Shown: positions 31,170-42,664, counted from the stretch's first letter. The stretch is 64,000 nt of DNA from Angiostrongylus vasorum (GCA_018806985.1 JADANN010000099.1:4001501-4065500); one strand, 5' to 3'. Numbers and translations: made by a program. Notes: a model not told the origin generated them from the sequence alone.

Positions 31170-32815
31170 TAATCCGAAACTAATCTTGCTGTCCCATGTT
31201 ACACATGAACATCTTAGCTCATAGTTAACTCTATCAAGTGATATAAAGACCATTTAAATTCACACGACCTTTCCAACAAACACAAATTTATTGCTTCCAT
31301 AATTTTGACATAATAATTGTGTTTCTGAAGAGCCAAAACTGCTTTTTCTACGCTTTTTTCTAAGAGCTCGTCTCTCGACCACAGAAGCGATTGAACGAAG
31401 TGGCGTCCACGAAAGTGCCGTTTAAATTTCTGGTTGCTAGGATCGTGATGGAATTCATGAAGATTACTTTACTAGCAACCCACTGAACTCAGCACAAAAA
31501 AAAACGATGCTCAAACGGTTTACAAACTATATATAGGCGAAAGATATCCGCACGGTGGCCAGTGAGTTCATTTCAGCCTCAGGGAAAAAGGGAGGTCATG
31601 TAAGGAGGAGACTTTGGAGTATACGCTCGTGCTATTCATCATAAATAGCGCTGTTAGTTTCTGTCCTGCGAAACGGAAGAAATACCCATTACACAGAGCA
31701 AAAAGTTAAACGTGACGAAAGGTAATTTAAAAATTGCCGAAATTGTAAAAGCGCATCAATTTTACGACGAAGACAGGCCTGTACAAATATGGATTGACGA
31801 AAGAGTAAACATTGTAAGCGGAGACGAGGACACGGTAAAATAAGCCCTAGTAGGTAGCCCGAGATCCTACAATCAATGAAAACGCGCTCAAAAATAGGGA
31901 TACCAACCAAAACACTCCATATACTGCCATCCGTTATCTTTTGCTTACTTTTCATCAGTACTTTTCACTATAAGCACTAAAGCTACAATTTTCGTCGCGA
32001 ACGATGTAAGAACTTTTGTAAGCAACGACCTACAAGTAGAGAAGAAACCAAACAAGCAAATCACCAATGACTTCAGAAGCCACATTTAGAACGAAAACCA
32101 TTGGCAAAACTATACAGAATTTTAGAACTACTGATAAGAAAAGTGTGAAAAAGAAAACGAATAAAACCCCCCCCATAAGGACAGATTATATTTGTAATCA
32201 ATAACATCTGGGACTTCTTCAGCGCTAAGAAGATTTCTTTTACCACACTAAATCGAGTACTTTCGGCCATATGCTTCCTACGCAGTAGATTTACGCCAAC
32301 CTCATTGCAGAACTACTATGACAGAGTACGACTGATCACCATATTCTACAGGAAACGAAACGCTTCCAAATCATAAACAATCTAGTACTATAGACGAAAG
32401 GATTGTTCAGTCTGGTACAAATACTAGTACAGTATTTTTGGCACTTTTCCCCAAAAAATTGCGATGGAGTAAGTATCGTGCACAGGAAGTGGAAGGAGCA
32501 TTGTTAAGTTATTCAAGATGCTATGGAAAGAGACTGGTGAAGCAGTATAAAGAATTTTCTTTATAACAACAAACTTCATAATGCCGGATGATAAGTCGCA
32601 TACCGATGGTGCACAGCCTGCACTGTAAACAGTAATCAGGTAGATGAAATAAAATGAAGAAGCTAACAGTGTAACAAAAAAATCAATTATTACAAGGTTA
32701 CTTAAAGAACGAAACGATAAACAGTAATGTGATTAGTACATTGTACTAATAGGAATTATAGGGAATCAACGCAAATCGCCCAATATCTGCAGGACTCCAA
32801 GAAAAATCTCAGAGG
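31170..32815. other. Unassigned AT-rich DNA
   Basis: No gene or repeat recognised in about 1.6 kb. Confidence 0.4.
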
Positions 32816-32844
32816 GTGGGGTGAATGAGCGAGCTCACTGGTTG

Positions 32845-33200
32845 TCGGTCAAGGTGCGATCCTGAATAGTACAAGCAGAGAAACGTCTAGCGGAAAACCA
32901 ATCAATCCACCTTTTGAATACGAAACGAGGGGAATGCAAACAGCAACCGGAGGACACGGCGGAATGAGCACGCGGAACGCGAGCGCACAGAGGTCGCGTG
33001 AGAGCGACGGACGGACGGACGGACGGAATGGCGACAAGCTCCGTCCAGGGCGATCGCATGGAGCCGCCAGCGGTCGCTTGCCGAGCGAATAGCTGATAGC
33101 GAACGGCGACCGCCGGTACGTCGAAACGCAGAAAACCGAATGGCGTGAGTCGCGCACAGAAACTCAGCATAACTCGGGTAAGGAACCATGGTAACCTAGC
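32845..33200. other. GC- and CpG-rich island
   Basis: It stands out sharply from its AT-rich surroundings, with many CG dinucleotides and a GGAC tetranucleotide run at 33005-33026. Three overlapping minus-strand frames (32835-33215, 32849-33157 and 32902-33189) are all open, which is expected from low stop density in GC-rich DNA and does not show coding. It could be a promoter, a 5' exon or a foreign fragment. Confidence 0.45.
33005..33026. repeat. (GGAC)n tetranucleotide repeat
   Basis: About five GGAC units inside the CpG-rich island. Confidence 0.9.
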
Positions 33201-33237
33201 AGTTAAGAAAAACATTTAAGAAGAACACCAAGAGAAC

Positions 33238-33482
33238 GGGGCGCGCACAGCGCAGTGAATAGAGCTGCGTTGGAACACGCACGTCGTTCTTGATTCGATC
33301 CCGAGCCGCGGGTTCACCAAGCATTCCACCCTCCGTGGTCACCAAATTGAAAACAGACTTCTTTGCAGGGATAGCAGCACTAATTTAGTACATCGGCAGA
33401 CCACCGCAGGTCATTTTGTAGGGCAGATTTGCATTCACTCATGCCCAACGATGACTAGTCAAGTTGAATGCATGGCGTCTTG
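33238..33482 (+). mobile_element. SINE-A copy, near full length
   Basis: GCACAGCGCAGTGAATAGAG (box A), TTGATTCGATCCCGAG (box B), GGTTCACCAAGCATTCCACC, GATAGCAGCACTAATTTAG, CATCGGCAGACCACCGCAGG, then AAGTTGAATGCATGGCG. Confidence 0.75.
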
Positions 33483-34235
33483 AATGCATCTTTCAGAAAA
33501 AGATCAGCGCCGAAAGCTTTATTCTTCATCCTTTTTACCAGAAAAAACAGTTAGGAAAAAGAGGAAATTTTTTCTAATAAACATAGACCCAGTAACACAT
33601 CACCAACCTCTCACTTCACAACTGATGTATGTGCTTCCAATTCAAACCAGAAAGTACCTTCCACTAAATTTCCTTCTAATTCGCATGCCTTTCTTTGTTA
33701 GATTATCCCATTTGTAAAGTTACGTTAGGTGCGTCAAATCGAATGCCATGCAGATGTTAAGATGTCAGACTGAAGAAATACAAAGGAAAGTTAAAAAATG
33801 GTGCAGGTCTGTTCGATAGAGTGTCGACGCGGTACATATAAGTGTTTGTTCGAAACAGTTCGACGAGTCACACCACGACAGTAGTTGCGAAAAAAACCCA
33901 CTAAACGATGCCCGGTTATCGATTCAAACCTCACTATGCTACCAGTACAGTCGAGACAAGCTATGTTAGCACTACAACGATCTCACAAATACAAGGAAAA
34001 GTGTTCAGTAGTGATGATACACACATAGTGTTTCGGAACTTATTCTGTCACTTGAAACATTATCGGTTTTGAAAAAACGTTAAGTCTGGAAACACCTAGC
34101 AGAAATAAAATTCAGTGCTTGGAATCCAAATTAAGAGAATGAAGACAAAAGAGCACCCAGATATCATTCTTATAAAAGCATAAAGAACAACAAAACATGT
34201 GTGAAAAAGTCTTCCAGTAGCACTTTTTTTGGTAG
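33483..34235. other. Unassigned AT-rich DNA
   Basis: No gene recognised; a 77-codon plus frame at 33484-33717 has no domain. Confidence 0.35.
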
Positions 34236-34239
34236 ACCA

Positions 34240-34520
34240 GTATGTAGCTTTCGGCGTTGATCAATTACTGGGGGGATGCGAGATGTATTCGACTTTACCA
34301 AACATCGTTTTAGGTGATGGAATGCATACCTGGTCTATAAAGGACTTGTAGCTGCCCACCTATGTATTTCCTTAGCACCCCTATCCTGCGAGAAGTCTGG
34401 AACCAATTTTGGGAGAAGCTGACCTCAGAGGGATGGAAGACTTACTAAGCCCGGGACGCAGGAACGAACCTGCGACCATATGTGCATTGCATCTCTAACC
34501 AGTACGCTACGCGCTCCCTA
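34240..34520 (-). mobile_element. SINE-A copy, near full length
   Basis: AGCTTTCGGCGTTGATCAAT, GGGGGGATGCGAGATGTATT, AACATCGTTTTAGGTGATGG, GAGAAGTCTGGAACCAATTT, AGGAACGAACCTGCGACC (box B complement), then AACCAGTACGCTACGCGC. Confidence 0.7.
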
Positions 34521-35880
34521 CTTTTACTTATAGCACACAAATCTTACTTTTACTAAGTGACCCATCCCCACAATTAGTTTTCTACTGTCAAGAAAACAAC
34601 TTTCACTATGTATGGAAATGGTAAGTAGTTAAACTACCATCATATACAAACCAAACAGGAAGTCAAAAGTTCTAGGGGAAAATGTACTGAATAAATAGTG
34701 CGGTCATCGATTTCAGTGTCAGGGGGATAGAACTTGATCTATGGTCACACCTATGTCAGTGCACTGCCAATGTATGGCTCACCAACCCTCTATTACTATT
34801 CTATCCCGCCCCGAACACCCCAGTTTCAACGAAGAACAGTTTCGACAAGAATTCCATTAGAAGAGAAGGGTATACTGTTTTATTCTGCTTTTACATTTTC
34901 AGCTCCGTTCAATTTAGTTAAAAAATCCAGCCACAAGACAGGAAACACGCCATTCATTAATAGCGGTTGCCGTTAACCCGACCCCCTACTTGTCAACGAC
35001 GAATAAATACATTTGAATAAACTAAAGACGATAGACATGACTTGATGGCATTGGAAACGATGAAATGGAAGTACATCGGTCGTAATGTGCAGAAGCAAAC
35101 CAACAACGTAGCACACAAGTATTGAGGGCGATGCAGAAAATTGGGAAGGATATCGAGCACGTACAGTACCAGAATGGAATCGAACACTGACCATTACTGG
35201 ATCAGACACTAATAATAACAACAAACTTCAGTTTGGCCCATGGCACAGTCTAGCCAACAAGACATTACAAACTCACTGAATTAGATGACATTTACTTGTT
35301 TTCAAATACCACTGTTCTAAAAAATATGGTTGCAAAAATACTGTAACCTATTAACCCTTGTCATCCTTTGCCCCGCTAATTAAGTGCCTAGAGCAGGTAC
35401 TAGAAATTTCTCCATAGTTTCCGGTTGACCAAGCTCGTAAGTGATCCATATCATTTGTACCATTTTCAGAGGGATGGTAGCCATAGGTAGCTAGCTCTCT
35501 GGGTTCCGCTATTTGTGAGGAAATGTATATGGGGGGAAGAAAGTGCAAATACACATTGTAAAAAGCCGCGGCTAACACTAAAAAGAATTCGTGGCGTTAA
35601 TCAACACACATTTGGCCATGAGCAACGTTTTTGAACATCCAAAGACCCGACGAACTGGAGATTTGTGGTAGAAAAGACGTGGGCTAAATCGGACTCCGCC
35701 AACGCTTCGACACAAAGGTAGGGGGGGAATGACGTCGGGAAAGATAATAACGACGAAGTCTTTTCATTTTAATACAGTCGTTAATAAGTTCCCCAGAAGG
35801 TAAAATCTTTCAAGAGACAATCAGTAATCACCTGAGCTTTAATACTGGTATATAGGAAAATGTATGATGTACGTACCAAA
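34521..35880. other. Unassigned AT-rich DNA
   Basis: No gene recognised; several short frames on both strands (34734-35578) without domain or splice evidence. Confidence 0.35.
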
Positions 35881-35883
35881 AAC

Positions 35884-36000
35884 CCCCCCAGAAGAACGAA
35901 AACAGTGAAAGGTTCAGAAAAATAGGCCACATCGCAGTAAATCGGAGGCTTTCCCATGCTTCTGCAGATGGCTGCGTTATTCTCAAGTTTTTTCATGGAA
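35884..36000 (-). CDS. Candidate exon, unrecognised
   Basis: A minus-strand open piece (about KKLENNAAICRSMGKPPIY, then CDVAYFSEPFTVFVLLGGFL) ends at a good donor-like GGTACGTAC (exon end about 35884). A possible acceptor (GGTCCAG or GTGTGAAG) lies near 36000. Its last 15 residues are hydrophobic, as in a membrane protein. Its phase does not match the candidate exon at 36156-36558, so the two are not simply consecutive. Function unknown. Confidence 0.2.
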
Positions 36001-36155
36001 CTGGACCACTTCCATCTTCACACAAAACCATATTTCTTGCACAAAGAAGGGAAAGTAGCAAAAATTCAAGCAAAACAATCGTAAGTTGAGATTTGTTGCG
36101 ATAATGGTAAAGGATATGAAAGTCACCGATAGACCTCAGGCAAAGATGAACTTAC

Positions 36156-36558
36156 GTCCAAACACTAAACCCTGCAATGAAGTAATAACAGAAAATGAGA
36201 ATTGACCAGCAGCAGTGTTGGTTGTTGAACTTCGAATGATAGCAAAAGCATTCGCAACACTCGTCGGAAAGTCGCTGGTTATTGATGAGCAAGAAAGCAT
36301 ACAAAAAGCACAACAGAGACGATAACCCACAATCTCTACACTGCTCTCACCGAGAGCCACTTCTAGATGCCTCCATATCATGTCAAGAATGATGGATACG
36401 TCACCAAACTGGGTATTATTTCCGAAATCCGATACTAAGAATGGCTCGAAAATGACGCAAAACAATGCATCCGCAAGAAATGGAAGTCCCGCCGAATAGC
36501 TCGGAAAAAGGAAGAGCACAAATAGAGCCACGCTCTCTTCGTTACTGTGTCGCATCAA
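36156..36558 (-). CDS. Candidate exon of a membrane protein, unrecognised
   Basis: The longest minus-strand frame outside repeats (about 134 codons) ends at a strong donor GTAAGT (36155-36150). It contains hydrophobic stretches (ALFVLFLFPSYSAGLPFLAD, LCCAFCMLSCSS) separated by a polar part (DMIWRHLEVALGESSVEIVG). I see no family signature. The start is uncertain: the ATG pair at 36553-36558 could instead lie inside an exon. Confidence 0.25.
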
Positions 36559-36741
36559 GAATATTTAGGAATTTGACATGTGAAAAATTGGCAACTAACG
36601 TTTCCGGCACACTCACATGAAATACTAAAACATTAAAAAATAAGCCGAAATATTACTTCCCTGAACACCGTAAAACACGAGTCATGTAGGTGATCTCTAC
36701 CAGGTGAAACTACAGAGAACACGTCTTTAGATGGGAAAGCT

Positions 36742-37126
36742 TACTTGATACTTGATACTTGAACGGCCCGTCATCACTAGTTGTGCGGGCTCCATCATAA
36801 TCACCAGTTTTCGGGGATCTGTTGGTTAAGCCATTGTGGCTCGCCGGAATCCCGAGGTCAGCCTGGCCAAGGTCTGCCCCAGGTCGTCACCACGATAGGC
36901 AGTTGCAGCCCTTGTGGATCAGAGGGAGATTTACCACCATGCGACTTTGATGCCAAGACGGTGATGGATCCTGGTATTGGTTTACTCTTAGCCAGGCTTC
37001 CTGATGGAAACGCCGGACTCCTTCTCAGCTTGGGAGATCCCGCCGGGAGGACGAATCCCACCGCTGTACACCGCAGTCCGACACCCAGGAACACTTCCCA
37101 GCCACGATGAGGCGGTAAACCATTGC
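36742..37126 (-). mobile_element. Repeat B, full length, well preserved
   Basis: TTGATACTTGATACTTGAAC tail, GGCCCGTCATCACTAGTTG, CGGAATCCCGAGGTCAGCC, CAGGTCGTCACCACGATAGG, TACACCGCAGTCCGACACCC, ending GGCGGTAAACCATTGCGAGG. One of the best copies for building a consensus. The frames of 109, 126 and 78 codons here are by-products. Confidence 0.85.
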
Positions 37127-38090
37127 GAGGAGATAGGAAGGCTCGACTTTAAACTACCCAGAATTAAGAAGAAAGTGCTAACGATTTTGAACAATTTAAA
37201 AAACCGTTGAAAGCAAACAGATAGCCAGTAAAAAATACTTCGAAAAAATGCAACAGAAGAACTACGGCTCACAAAAAAACCAAAAATCCTCTTCAAAACG
37301 TTGACTGTGGATCTCGAAGATGTTATAAATAAGCTCATCGGGTTATGTTCTGGGTTATGGTGGCTCATATGGTCAGGTTATAATAAGCTCAATGAAATAT
37401 GAAAATAATAAAGAATAATAAAAAAATATGAGAAACATGGAAATGGAAAGCAAATTGTGCCCGGTTATCGATCGAAACGATTAGACGAAATATTAGGTAA
37501 TCCAAAAAGTAGTTAAACGAAAGTATTGAAAGTTGGCACAAAAAACTGGTACCAAAACCAACAACGAATCGTCAGGAGCGGAGAACAACGATGTAAACAA
37601 GCATCGTACAATGGAACCCACGACTCTTGACTCGACTTGCAATCTTTAAAACACTGGACTACTGGAAAAAAAACATCGGATCCAAAATGAAGGAAAAAAG
37701 AAAAAAGAAAGGAATAGACACGGAAAAGTGTGAACGAGTGCGAATTGCTGGGAAATTCCTTCACTATAATTGCCTCAGTCCTAAGGAAAACTAAAGGCCA
37801 TCAAGTAAAGCGAGAAATGGCCCATGAAAACTCTCAATCCGTCAACAACACAGGATATAAAAAGCGATGGTAACCATTAAGAACGACAAAATGATCATTA
37901 AAAAATGTTTATCAAAGCAGAAAAAGAGGACTTTAGGCCCAACCGACCATCTGGTGAGCTATAATGGGAAATAAAACCTTGTCTTCGCGCAACGATTTTT
38001 TTTACAAAAGACGAAGCAATCGAAAGATAGAACAGTAAAATCGAGAACAAAGAAGGGAATACTGAGAATGAATGGACAGACAGAGAGAAG
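37127..38090. other. Unassigned AT-rich DNA
   Basis: No gene recognised. Confidence 0.4.
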
Positions 38091-38099
38091 ATAGTAAAG

Positions 38100-38420
38100 T
38101 AACCGTGGGACTAACAAACAGAACGTCGAGTGCCGGCCCAATCAGGGCAGGACCAGTTCACAGGGTCGCGGCAGCGTGGTTTGTATTGCGTAACCCCCTG
38201 CGCTCGTTTGCTGCCCAGCTCCCCGCCGCCGCGGCCGCGAAAATCGATGCCCGCGACGCCGCGAAGGCGACGGGGGAAACCGTCGCTCCAGCCGGCTGCC
38301 TAGGGCTCCCAGCTGGGCGATCCCGACCCGGATGGCGCTTCACCCAGATCAGCCAGGCACTCCACCCATCTTCTGCTGAGCAGGTGGAGAAGAACGAGGA
38401 AGGCGACGATCATCAATACA
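38100..38420. other. GC- and CpG-rich island
   Basis: Contains CCCGCCGCCGCGGCCGCG and similar strings, with both strands open over long stretches (plus 38072-38479; minus 38158-38488). The composition differs strongly from the flanks. It may mark a promoter plus first exon. Confidence 0.45.
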
Positions 38421-38452
38421 CTTTGATAATGACAAAGCTCAACATCAAACAT
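38344..38452 (-). CDS. Candidate first exon with signal-peptide-like start
   Basis: From the ATG at 38452-38450 the minus strand reads MFDVELCHYQSVLMIVAFLV followed by LLHLLSRRWVECLADL. This has a hydrophobic core (VLMIVAFLVLLHLL) typical of a secreted or membrane protein. A GTGAAG donor-like site follows at 38343. It continues open to 38300. It sits at the edge of the CpG-rich island, as a first exon might. I do not recognise the protein and found no downstream exon. Confidence 0.22.
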
Positions 38453-38767
38453 GGCACACGTTGTGAACGGACCATGTAAGCGTTGCATTTATTTTGATCT
38501 CGCCAAAAATCCACGAGCCGAAGGAACGAACAGTGAGGGAGAAATGAATATATCGACAAGGGAACTCGCCCGCTGGGAACACCATTTGTGGTTGAGGTTG
38601 TCGAAAACAAAAGGTCACAATAGGTGCAAACGAACATTATGTAGTGAATTCATTGACAAACATGGACTAAAAAAAGAGAATTTTGGAAGGAGCACAATCC
38701 GAATCAAAACAAGCCTCATTTGAACGACAGTCGAGTCTAGTAACGCACAGAAAATATCCGATCTAAC

Positions 38768-39030
38768 AAAGGATAAATAAATGATAAAGCTCTTGGCGTC
38801 ATTCAACTTCATTAAGCATCAATGGAAGTGATCGAATGCATATCTGGCCTTTACAATGACTCTTGGTGGCCTACCGATGTATCGAGCCGGGTGCTGCTAT
38901 CCTCCCAGACAAGTCTGGTACCAATTTGCTGAGCCCGGAGAGACGGAAGGCTTGGTGAGCCACGGGCGTGGGGGATCCATCCCATGTGTGTCGCGGGGGC
39001 GCCTCCAACCACTCCGCCACACTCGCCACA
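38768..39030 (-). mobile_element. SINE-A copy, near full length
   Basis: AAGGATAAATAAATGATAAA tail, GGCGTCATTCAACTTCATTA, GGAAGTGATCGAATGCATAT, ACAAGTCTGGTACCAATTTG, GGGGGATCCATCCCATGTG, ending AACCACTCCGCCACACTCGC. The GATCAATCCCTGAGGGATGC block near the tail is deleted. Confidence 0.75.
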
Positions 39031-39875
39031 GTCCCATATAATACATACGACAGTTTAGCCGTTATTGAACAAATTTATTCCTTATCTCAGAGTATTGTAA
39101 TTCCATGATTTGAAATTCATTATTTTACCGTAAACTATAGCTACGATGACACCTTCCGCAGTTCTTTGAAGTTGTCATGAGGTCAGTTCACAGCAAATAC
39201 CAGCCCAGTTTTTGAAGACTGAAACAAATATACTCTTAAAAACCCGTCAAAGTGCAACATCGGACAGTGGTAAATTCTAATCGAATGCGACTTGAATTAT
39301 AACTGATCGGGGCAGAATAATGACACAACAGTACGAAGGCCACTGACGAGTGAGGAAACATCTGAATCAAACTTGCTACGGAAGGCAAAGATATTCACTA
39401 AAACTCTTAGTATTGGTGCTAAAACCGTAACTGGACTTAAAATTTCAGTAGTTCCCGTTTCGGGTGGACATTTTTAAGCAACGTAGGTGCGAAACGAACG
39501 GAACCCATAAGATACGATATGATGTTCCAAAAACCAACACCGACATTTGGATACCGGGGAATTCCTCAGAACTGAAAGATCGACCCTCCAAGCCGCAACC
39601 CTGGAACTTCACTCCGTTACATTCTATACTTACATATTCAAAACCAGGAATCTGGATTTCTAGCCATGGCCAGATAACCCGGACGGGTAATTTGTCTAGG
39701 AAGTATGAAGTTAAGCTTCTAGGTGACCGTGCTGGTACATTTCTTTTAGTCATCGGCCAAATTACTTTCTTCTCCTAAAAGTGGATCCTACAATGCAGAA
39801 TTCCGAACTCTGATACAATGCGAATGATGGAGCTTTTGTACAATAATGTACATCTACAAATATGTACACATATAC
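39031..39875. other. Unassigned AT-rich DNA
   Basis: Open frames cover both strands at 39445-39778 (about 100 codons each), without a recognisable domain. Confidence 0.3.
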
Positions 39876-39878
39876 GTT

Positions 39879-39879
39879 G

Positions 39880-39945
<66 letters not shown>

Positions 39946-40055
39946 AATAGATATATTTTCACATATATGTACATACATGTATACGTTTAAATGTACAGAT
40001 ATATAAACATACGCACATATGTATATATAATATATATACATATATATATACATAA
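39879..40055. repeat. (AT)n microsatellite with flanking TA-rich repeats
   Basis: An almost pure AT dinucleotide run from 39879 to about 39942, then degenerate ATGTACATA/ATATAT sequence to about 40055. The open frames of Tyr-Ile repeats here are artefacts. Confidence 0.95.
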
Positions 40056-40384
40056 CCCTAATTTTGGACGAGGAATCGATCGATACAACGGTGAACATTG
40101 ACAATGGCGGGCGCGTTGAAGCGTCGTTAAATCCGAAACGATCAAAGAAAGCAGCGCATTGATCGATTGCAAAATGCGTTCTGTTTGTTCAGAATAACTG
40201 TTTGATCTCACTATTTTGGCGATCTGAGCCAACTTTGTTCAATTCGGGCTACTGAGCTAATATATCTTCAATCGATTTGAGTTAACCAGCTACTGTGGTT
40301 TCGGGCACTTCTTTCTTCTACTTTTTAAATTGGGCATTGTCATCTTTTCCTACAAATGTCTTGCTGTTTGAAAACATAGTGAGT

Positions 40385-40767
40385 ACGCAGCCACAATGAT
40401 GTTGAGATATTTCCGAAACTCCGGACCGTAGGTGTCTGCGGTGAGGAACGAACGCGCTATTACCCTTCCCGGAGGCTAACGCGTTCAATGCCGATTTGGG
40501 ATGCACAGAGATCACTCCCGTTGATGGGTGATTGCTGATGGCACCGATCGATAGAAGGCTAGCTGAGGGATAAGCGAGGCGAAAGACCCACATGGTGTGG
40601 TGGTGAACGCGTTAGCCCCGGAAAGGGTAATAGCGCGTTCGTTCCCCCACCGCATACACCTGCGGTCGGGGGGTGTTACAAATATCTCATCATCATTATG
40701 GTTGTATTTCGTACAATACTCTGCCACGAAAAAAGTGTAATAAGCAGCAAATAAAAAGTTGACATAG
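40385..40767. mobile_element. Family D inverted pair
   Basis: The left arm (40385-40488) is a minus-strand tRNA-like end (TCTGCGGTGAGGAACGAACG, CGCTATTACCC, GGCTAACGCGTTCA). It joins at a GTTCA shared by both partners to a plus-strand unit: AATGCCGATTTGGGATGCAC, GTTGATGGGTGATTGCTG, GTGGTGGTGAACGCGTTAGC, GCGCGTTCGTTC, a CCGCATACACCTGCGG hairpin, then CAGCAAATAAAAAGTTG. The two tRNA-like regions could pair into a long hairpin. Confidence 0.7.
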
Positions 40768-41425
40768 TGAATATAATTCGCATCACCTTCATCACTGGTC
40801 CTATAGTTAATGGTCGACCGACCACAGCTAGGTTCAAAAAGTTTTTTTTTACATCACTGTTTCAAGCGCAGTGAACTTTGCCAACTGTACGGTACGAAGA
40901 GTATCATACTATTTCATCCGGATCCTCCTGAATAGATTTAACCAACAAGTCGGTGATCTTATTGTTACAAACTTGAAATTCTGTAGAACTAAGTCGCTAG
41001 AAGACGACCACTGGCTAGCGGTGGTAGCGACGACGCATTTCATGAACGGTGCACCTGGTTTTCAACGTCGATGTGGGCAAGAATTCAGGGTTTTACCTCT
41101 CACTTCGTAATATAGGATATTTCTAGCGACAGCTTGGCGATAATGTGCACAATGATGCTGAGTGTACCATATACCTTTTTTATGTCATTTATAGACTTCT
41201 GAAGTGTAGGTTACGGCATGCAGGGCCACTGTGTCGAAAGGCTATCGAAGGAGTACACACAGAGCTGGGTGTCCTTAGTCTTCTCCACCACTACATGATA
41301 GTTGCTTGTGTAAGCTTTTACTATTGCTCATTTCTTCTAGCTTAGATCTGGAACAATACATTTCATTCAACATATTGATAATCATACCCAGATACACAGA
41401 GCTGGGTTAATGAGAGAGTTCCACA
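40768..41425. other. Unassigned, two short plus-strand frames
   Basis: Frames at 40871-41110 and 41145-41345 have no recognisable domain. No repeat seen. Confidence 0.3.
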
Positions 41426-41427
41426 AC

Positions 41428-41438
41428 ACCATGAACAG
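41428..41438. repeat. Target-site duplication, left copy
   Basis: ACCATGAACAG, repeated exactly at 43043-43053 in the same orientation. Confidence 0.75.
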
Positions 41439-41802
41439 CTTTACTTCCTTACACATAAAACACATACAACACAGCAGTAGCTGACGTTTGGGCAGAATCG
41501 CCTTCTTCAGAGCCTGGAAGGGTACATTCATACGTAATTTACTAGGTCAAACGCTTCAACAATACATACAGAAAGAAGAAAATCTGAACAATAATTACAC
41601 GATCACTGGCTTCTGGAAAAACCCACCGTTTTTTACCTGCCTTCCCACCGAGGAAGAACAGCAGCTCAGAGTCGCATATGGTTGATGACTGCACCACTCC
41701 GCATCAAAAATCACTTCTGAGATATAGAGCTAGATCACGTGTTATCTCAGGGCATTCTTCCCTGTTACTTCCCTGCTATACATTCTCGGATTCTTGGCAT
41801 TT

Positions 41803-42370
41803 ATTGAACCAGCAGTCTGAGTACATTAAGTTCACCCAGGAGAAACCGAAAGAAAACTGGCTTCCCTTTCTAAACGTTCAAATAAACCTATAAAGTAGCG
41901 GTTACATGACAAAGTGGTACCGAAAGCCAAGTAACGAACATCCTCGTTCATTTCCTTTCTTCCCACCCTTCAGACACAAAGCGGACGCTTATGAGAAACA
42001 TGTTTGGAACAGCCACCTCTGTGTGCACAAGAAGGGAACTGATGGAAGAATCGCGCAACTTGGCTCGGCAAATAGTCATCTCCAATGGCTACGAAACAGT
42101 AACCGCACGAGATAGGTTTAGAAGGAGAGCGACGCGCCAAAACGAAACACTTGCCCAAAAGAAAGCCCCGTTTATGCTGCCCTTTATTAGCGATCAAGTA
42201 AGCATAGCTATAAAACGCTGTTTAGGAAGGGCAGGTCTAGAATCGGTACCGATAGTTGAAATACCACCGGATACTCAACGTCGTCTGTTAGTTCGCCACC
42301 GCCTGTATGATCGCCCATATGAAACACAAAATTGCGTAATTTGCCCTCCTTACAATAGGTACAGTACTGC
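41803..42370 (+). pseudogene. Penelope RT thumb and linker, broken
   Basis: The end of the RT reads YIKFTQEKPKENWLPFLNVQ. The next piece (41906-42115) starts MTKWYRKPSNEHPRSFPFF. The piece at 41991-42374 has TSVCTRRELMEESRNLARQI and CLGRAGLESVPIVEIPPDTQ. It ends NCVICPPYNRYSTA in the cysteine region before GIY-YIG. The frame changes between pieces are real breaks in this copy. Confidence 0.7.
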
Positions 42371-42664
42371 ATGAGGTCAGGTACGACAAACCTGATTTCT
42401 TGTAGTAATTGCGAAGACGAATATATTGGCAAAACGCGCAGACCTTTATGTATCCATTTAAAAAAACATTTAGATGGCAAACGAAAAGCAAAAGAACGTA
42501 CCCCACAAGGCCCGCATAGGATACAAAAGCATAGCGGAGACGATTTTGATATAAAAGTCGCTATCCTCGCACAGAAGACTAGCACACCAACGCGCAAACT
42601 TCTCGAGGCTTTTTTCTACAAATGCCAAGAACCCGAGAATGAATGGCAAGGAAGAATGCCCTGA
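42371..42664 (+). pseudogene. Penelope GIY-YIG endonuclease domain, last part of the ORF
   Basis: A 97-codon frame. Near residue 8 it has ISCSNCEDEYIGKTRRPLC (cysteine pair plus YIG, residues about 8-26), then IHLKKHLDGKRKAKERTP, GPHRIQKHSGDDFDIKVAIL and LLEAFFYKCQEPENEW. The YIG tyrosine, the glutamate of LLEAF and an asparagine near the end are present. The arginine expected four residues before the histidine (R..KH) reads H here, which would be expected to disable cleavage. The family function is target-DNA nicking. Confidence 0.75.

Noticed and set aside
32835..33215. 126-codon minus-strand protein
   Set aside because: Three overlapping frames are equally open in GC-rich DNA and none shows a domain; composition explains the openness.
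36858..37368. Genes of 109-126 codons on both strands
   Set aside because: They lie inside repeat B and recur, broken differently, in its other copies.
39762..40104. Open frames rich in Tyr-Ile repeats
   Set aside because: They are read-through of the AT microsatellite on both strands.
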